From: JBCAWW01 sp039024315
GTDB lineage: Bacteria; Bacteroidota; Bacteroidia; J057
DNA: 33,776 nucleotides
Reading direction: 5' to 3'
NCBI GenBank assembly: GCA_039024315.1
Contig: JBCCQN010000074.1
Location: forward strand, 1-33,776
Translations under genes and position numbers: made by a program
Shown here: positions 31,640 through 33,776 of the stretch, in pieces
Position numbering within the stretch: position 1 is the stretch's first letter
Layout of the letters: each line of letters starts with the position of its first letter
The notes under the pieces: model-generated
The model's input: only the letters and a program-made list of their open reading frames with translations
What the model was told of the DNA's origin: nothing
Databases searched by the model: none

Positions 31640-33277
31640 ATGATTTCGGTTGACAATATCGCAGTAGAATTTAGCGGGCAAACGCTCTTTAAGGACGTTT
31701 CTTTCGTCATCAACGAAAATGACAAAATCGCCCTCATGGGCAAAAATGGAGCAGGTAAATCCACGATGATGAAAATCATCGCGGGCGTGCAAAAAGCGAC
31801 TCGCGGAGGCGTACAATCTCCCAAGGGAACGGTCATTGCCTATTTGCCGCAGCATCTACTCACTGAGGATCATTGTACCGTCTTTGAAGAAGCTGCCAAG
31901 GCCTTTAGTCAAGTCTTTGACATGCGCGACGAAATGGAACGCCTCAACAAGGAACTTGAAACGCGCACCGACTATGAGTCAGACGAATACATGAATATTA
32001 TCGAGAAACTCACAGAGATTGGCGAGGTCTATTATTCGCTTGAGGAGGTTAACTATGATGCAGAAGTTGAGAAAACTTTACTAGGCTTGGGTTTTAAGCG
32101 AGCAGACTTTAATCGTCCTACCAGTGAGTTTAGCGGAGGTTGGCGCATGCGCATCGAACTAGCCAAGATCGTTCTCCAAAAACCTGACCTCATTCTCCTC
32201 GACGAGCCCACCAATCACATCGATATCGAATCAGTCGTCTGGCTAGAAGACTTCCTAAAAAACAAAGCCAAGGCAGTATTGGTGATCTCACACGACATCG
32301 CCTTTATCGACAATATTACCAATCGAACTATAGAGGTTACGATGGGACGAATTTACGACTATAAGGCAACCTATTCCCATTACCTTCAGCTCCGGGCGGA
32401 GCGTCGGGAGCATCAACTCAAGGCCTACAAAGAGCAACAAAAATTTATCGCCGATACCGAGCGCTTTATCGAACGCTTCAAAGGCACCTACTCCAAGACC
32501 AATCAGGTCAATTCCCGCGAGCGCATGCTCGAAAAGCTAGAAATTATCGAGATTGACGAGCTGGATAATTCCGCCCTCAAACTCCGCTTTCCCCCCTGTC
32601 GTCGCTCTGGGAATTATCCAGTTATCGCCAAGGACTTGTCCAAAAGCTATGGGGATCATGTGGTCTTCAATAATGCCAACCTCACCATCGAGCGAGGTGA
32701 AAAGGTTTCCTTTGTAGGTCGCAATGGCGAAGGTAAATCCACCATGATCAAAGCTATCATGGGCGAGATTGATTTTGAGGGCAGCTGCGAGCAAGGCCAC
32801 AATGCCGAGATTGGCTACTTCGCCCAAAACCAAGCTTCTCTCCTCGATCCCGATCTCACCATCTTTCAAACCATCGACGAGGTCGCCAAAGGCGAAATTC
32901 GTACCCAAGTAAAAAATATCCTCGGCCAGTTCATGTTTAGTGGCGACGACATCGAGAAAAAGGTTTCCGTTCTTTCTGGTGGAGAACGCACCCGCCTCGC
33001 CATGGTCAAACTTCTGCTCGAACCCGTCAATGTGCTCATCCTTGATGAGCCTACCAATCACTTGGATATTCGGTCTAAAGAAGTCCTTAAGGAAGCCCTA
33101 CTCGCTTTTGACGGCACGCTCATTTTGGTATCGCACGACCGAGACTTTTTGCAAGGCTTAGCTCAGAAGGTATTTGAGTTTAAAGAAAAACGTGTGATCG
33201 AGCATTTTGAGACGATCGACGAGTTTTTGGAACGAAATCGCATGAAGAATTTACGAGAGATTGAGGGCTTGGGGTGA
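31640..33277 (+). CDS. ABC-F family ATPase
   Basis: 545 residues from ATG 31640 (MISVDNIAVEFSG is the standard family opening); an in-frame TTG at 31619 would add seven residues but sits in the promoter box. Two nucleotide-binding domains lie on one chain without membrane segments. NBD1 has MGKNGAGKST, SGGWRMRIELAK and LLDEPTNHIDI. NBD2 has VGRNGEGKST, LSGGERTRLAMVK and LILDEPTNHLDI. A charged helical linker between them (about residues 240-300, YSHYLQLRAERREHQLKAYKEQQ) corresponds to the P-site interaction motif that reaches into the ribosome. ABC-F proteins act on translating ribosomes, relieving stalls or resisting drugs. This type is widespread in Bacteroidota as a housekeeping gene. It converges on a toxin remnant 11 bases away. 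Confidence 0.95.
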   Translation: MISVDNIAVEFSGQTLFKDVSFVINENDKIALMGKNGAGKSTMMKIIAGVQKATRGGVQSPKGTVIAYLPQHLLTEDHCTVFEEAAKAFSQVFDMRDEMERLNKELETRTDYESDEYMNIIEKLTEIGEVYYSLEEVNYDAEVEKTLLGLGFKRADFNRPTSEFSGGWRMRIELAKIVLQKPDLILLDEPTNHIDIESVVWLEDFLKNKAKAVLVISHDIAFIDNITNRTIEVTMGRIYDYKATYSHYLQLRAERREHQLKAYKEQQKFIADTERFIERFKGTYSKTNQVNSRERMLEKLEIIEIDELDNSALKLRFPPCRRSGNYPVIAKDLSKSYGDHVVFNNANLTIERGEKVSFVGRNGEGKSTMIKAIMGEIDFEGSCEQGHNAEIGYFAQNQASLLDPDLTIFQTIDEVAKGEIRTQVKNILGQFMFSGDDIEKKVSVLSGGERTRLAMVKLLLEPVNVLILDEPTNHLDIRSKEVLKEALLAFDGTLILVSHDRDFLQGLAQKVFEFKEKRVIEHFETIDEFLERNRMKNLREIEGLG

Positions 33278-33287
33278 GAAAATGAAA

Positions 33288-33412
33288 TCAATCTTCTGGA
33301 TATCTATATTGTTGAATAGATTTTTCTGCCCATATTTGATAGATGGTAATTAGTCTAGGGTAGCTTCAATCTCTTCTTTCGCATCTTTGCTGATCGAAAA
33401 TGTTCGCTCCAT
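33288..33412 (-). pseudogene. Truncated and frameshifted toxin remnant (ParE/RelE-like)
   Basis: ATG at 33412-33410 gives MERTFSISKDAKEEIEATLD and then TAA at 33350. A different frame of the same strand continues with LITIYQIWAEKSIQQYRYPED before a TGA at 33288. Put together this resembles the first helices of a ParE/RelE toxin (S..AKEEIE ... IW.EKS), cut short at about 40 codons where the family has about 95. The start codon overlaps the antitoxin stop codon (TGATG), as in intact toxin-antitoxin operons. The family assignment is tentative because so little remains. Confidence 0.45.
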
Positions 33413-33645
33413 CAGGCTCCGTATTTCGCTCGCCATTCTGCTCGGACAGATTCCCAGCTTTCAATATTGACTCGTCCAGAAGCCACGGCATCAATACGAC
33501 GCTGGAGTTCTTTCTGATCTTCTTTAGAAAATTCGCCTTCTTCCCCAATTGCCATCTCTTGGGTAAGCGTAGAAATCAGTATCAACTGTTCACTTTTGGC
33601 CAATTACCTGATTTGAGTTAGTATTTGATAAAACTGCTTACTCAT
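33412..33645 (-). pseudogene. Addiction-module antitoxin with premature stop
   Basis: From ATG 33645 the frame reads MSKQFYQILTQIR, then TAA, then continues LAKSEQLILISTLTQEMAIGEE to the TGA at 33412. The whole would be 77 residues, normal for the family. The C-terminal half (QKELQRRIDAVASGRVNIESWESVRAEW) is the PF09720/TIGR02574 addiction-module component pattern. A single C-to-T change (CAA to TAA) would explain the stop. A TTG at 33603 directly after the stop, or an internal ATG at 33555, could allow a shorter product, so some activity cannot be excluded. Confidence 0.65.
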
Positions 33646-33748
33646 AATACTAATGTACGAATTTCGTCCCAGAAAGGTGTGTAGCAGGTATAGACAATAG
33701 GTTAAACGCATCAAAATACTGAATTCCCCAAAGTCTTAGCTTAGGGGG

Positions 33749-33776
33749 ATGAAACTAAGCGAAATTTTTGATGAGA
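33749..33776 (+). CDS. Possible 5' end of a gene running off the window
   Basis: ATG at 33749 preceded by TTAGGGGG begins MKLSEIFDE and stays open to the window edge. Only nine codons are visible, so it cannot be identified. The stretch 33646-33748 shows no other gene. Confidence 0.3.

Noticed and set aside
32537..33061. 174-codon minus-strand frame opposite the ABC-F gene
   Set aside because: Mirror frame of a conserved ATPase; long antisense frames are common opposite such genes.

Overview
The window reads as a chromosomal piece of a Bacteroidota genome, most likely from the Saprospiria (Lewinella-like). Three large secreted proteins end in type IX secretion (T9SS) type A sorting domains. 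Promoter-like TAnnTTTG boxes occur, Shine-Dalgarno sites are weak, and many lipoproteins, BamA-like barrels and CDGSH/hydroxylase genes are present. No rRNA, tRNA, CRISPR array, transposase or phage gene was found.

Layout. 189-2672 (minus) is a tight operon: BamA/TamA-like barrel, rSAM/selenodomain-associated glycosyltransferase, endonuclease V. 2801-6106 (minus) is a giant T9SS cargo with a gingipain-like C25 domain whose catalytic Cys reads as Ser, plus dockerin and cohesin-like modules. 6252-9416 (plus) holds a conserved unknown helical protein, an SH3b lipoprotein and a Crp/Fnr regulator. 9706-15865 (minus) is a redox cluster: sugar epimerase, Tat-exported sulfite-oxidase-like molybdoenzyme, GMC dehydrogenase with a predicted 3Fe-4S site, its Tat small subunit, a monohaem cytochrome c and a membrane hydroxylase. 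Upstream is a lipoprotein sulfatase (16006-17415). Divergent from it is a DUF3179 lipoprotein interrupted by a frameshift at a C10 tract (17577-18706). 18982-20799 is a secreted metalloprotease with a DNRLRE domain.

21192-23054 (plus) is a compact operon: DinB-like protein, a CBS-HEPN fusion and a GNAT acetyltransferase. 24109-28142 pairs a membrane AraC regulator carrying two starch-binding-like sensor domains with a secreted alpha-amylase, so it looks like a self-contained starch-sensing and starch-digesting unit. 28422-31475 contains a small membrane protein, an MddA-like methyltransferase, an OB-fold protein and a second membrane hydroxylase fused to two CDGSH iron-sulfur modules. 31640-33277 is an ABC-F ATPase, followed by a decayed toxin-antitoxin pair (33288-33645).

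Intergenic regions carry a modular repeat family. A 19-base element predicted to fold into a hairpin occurs in at least six copies, and its stem changes by compensating substitutions. It is often followed by a roughly 40-base second element and a third short element. The best candidates for undescribed biology are the CBS-HEPN/GNAT operon, the starch-sensing one-component regulator, the hydroxylase-CDGSH fusion and the poly-C-interrupted lipoprotein.
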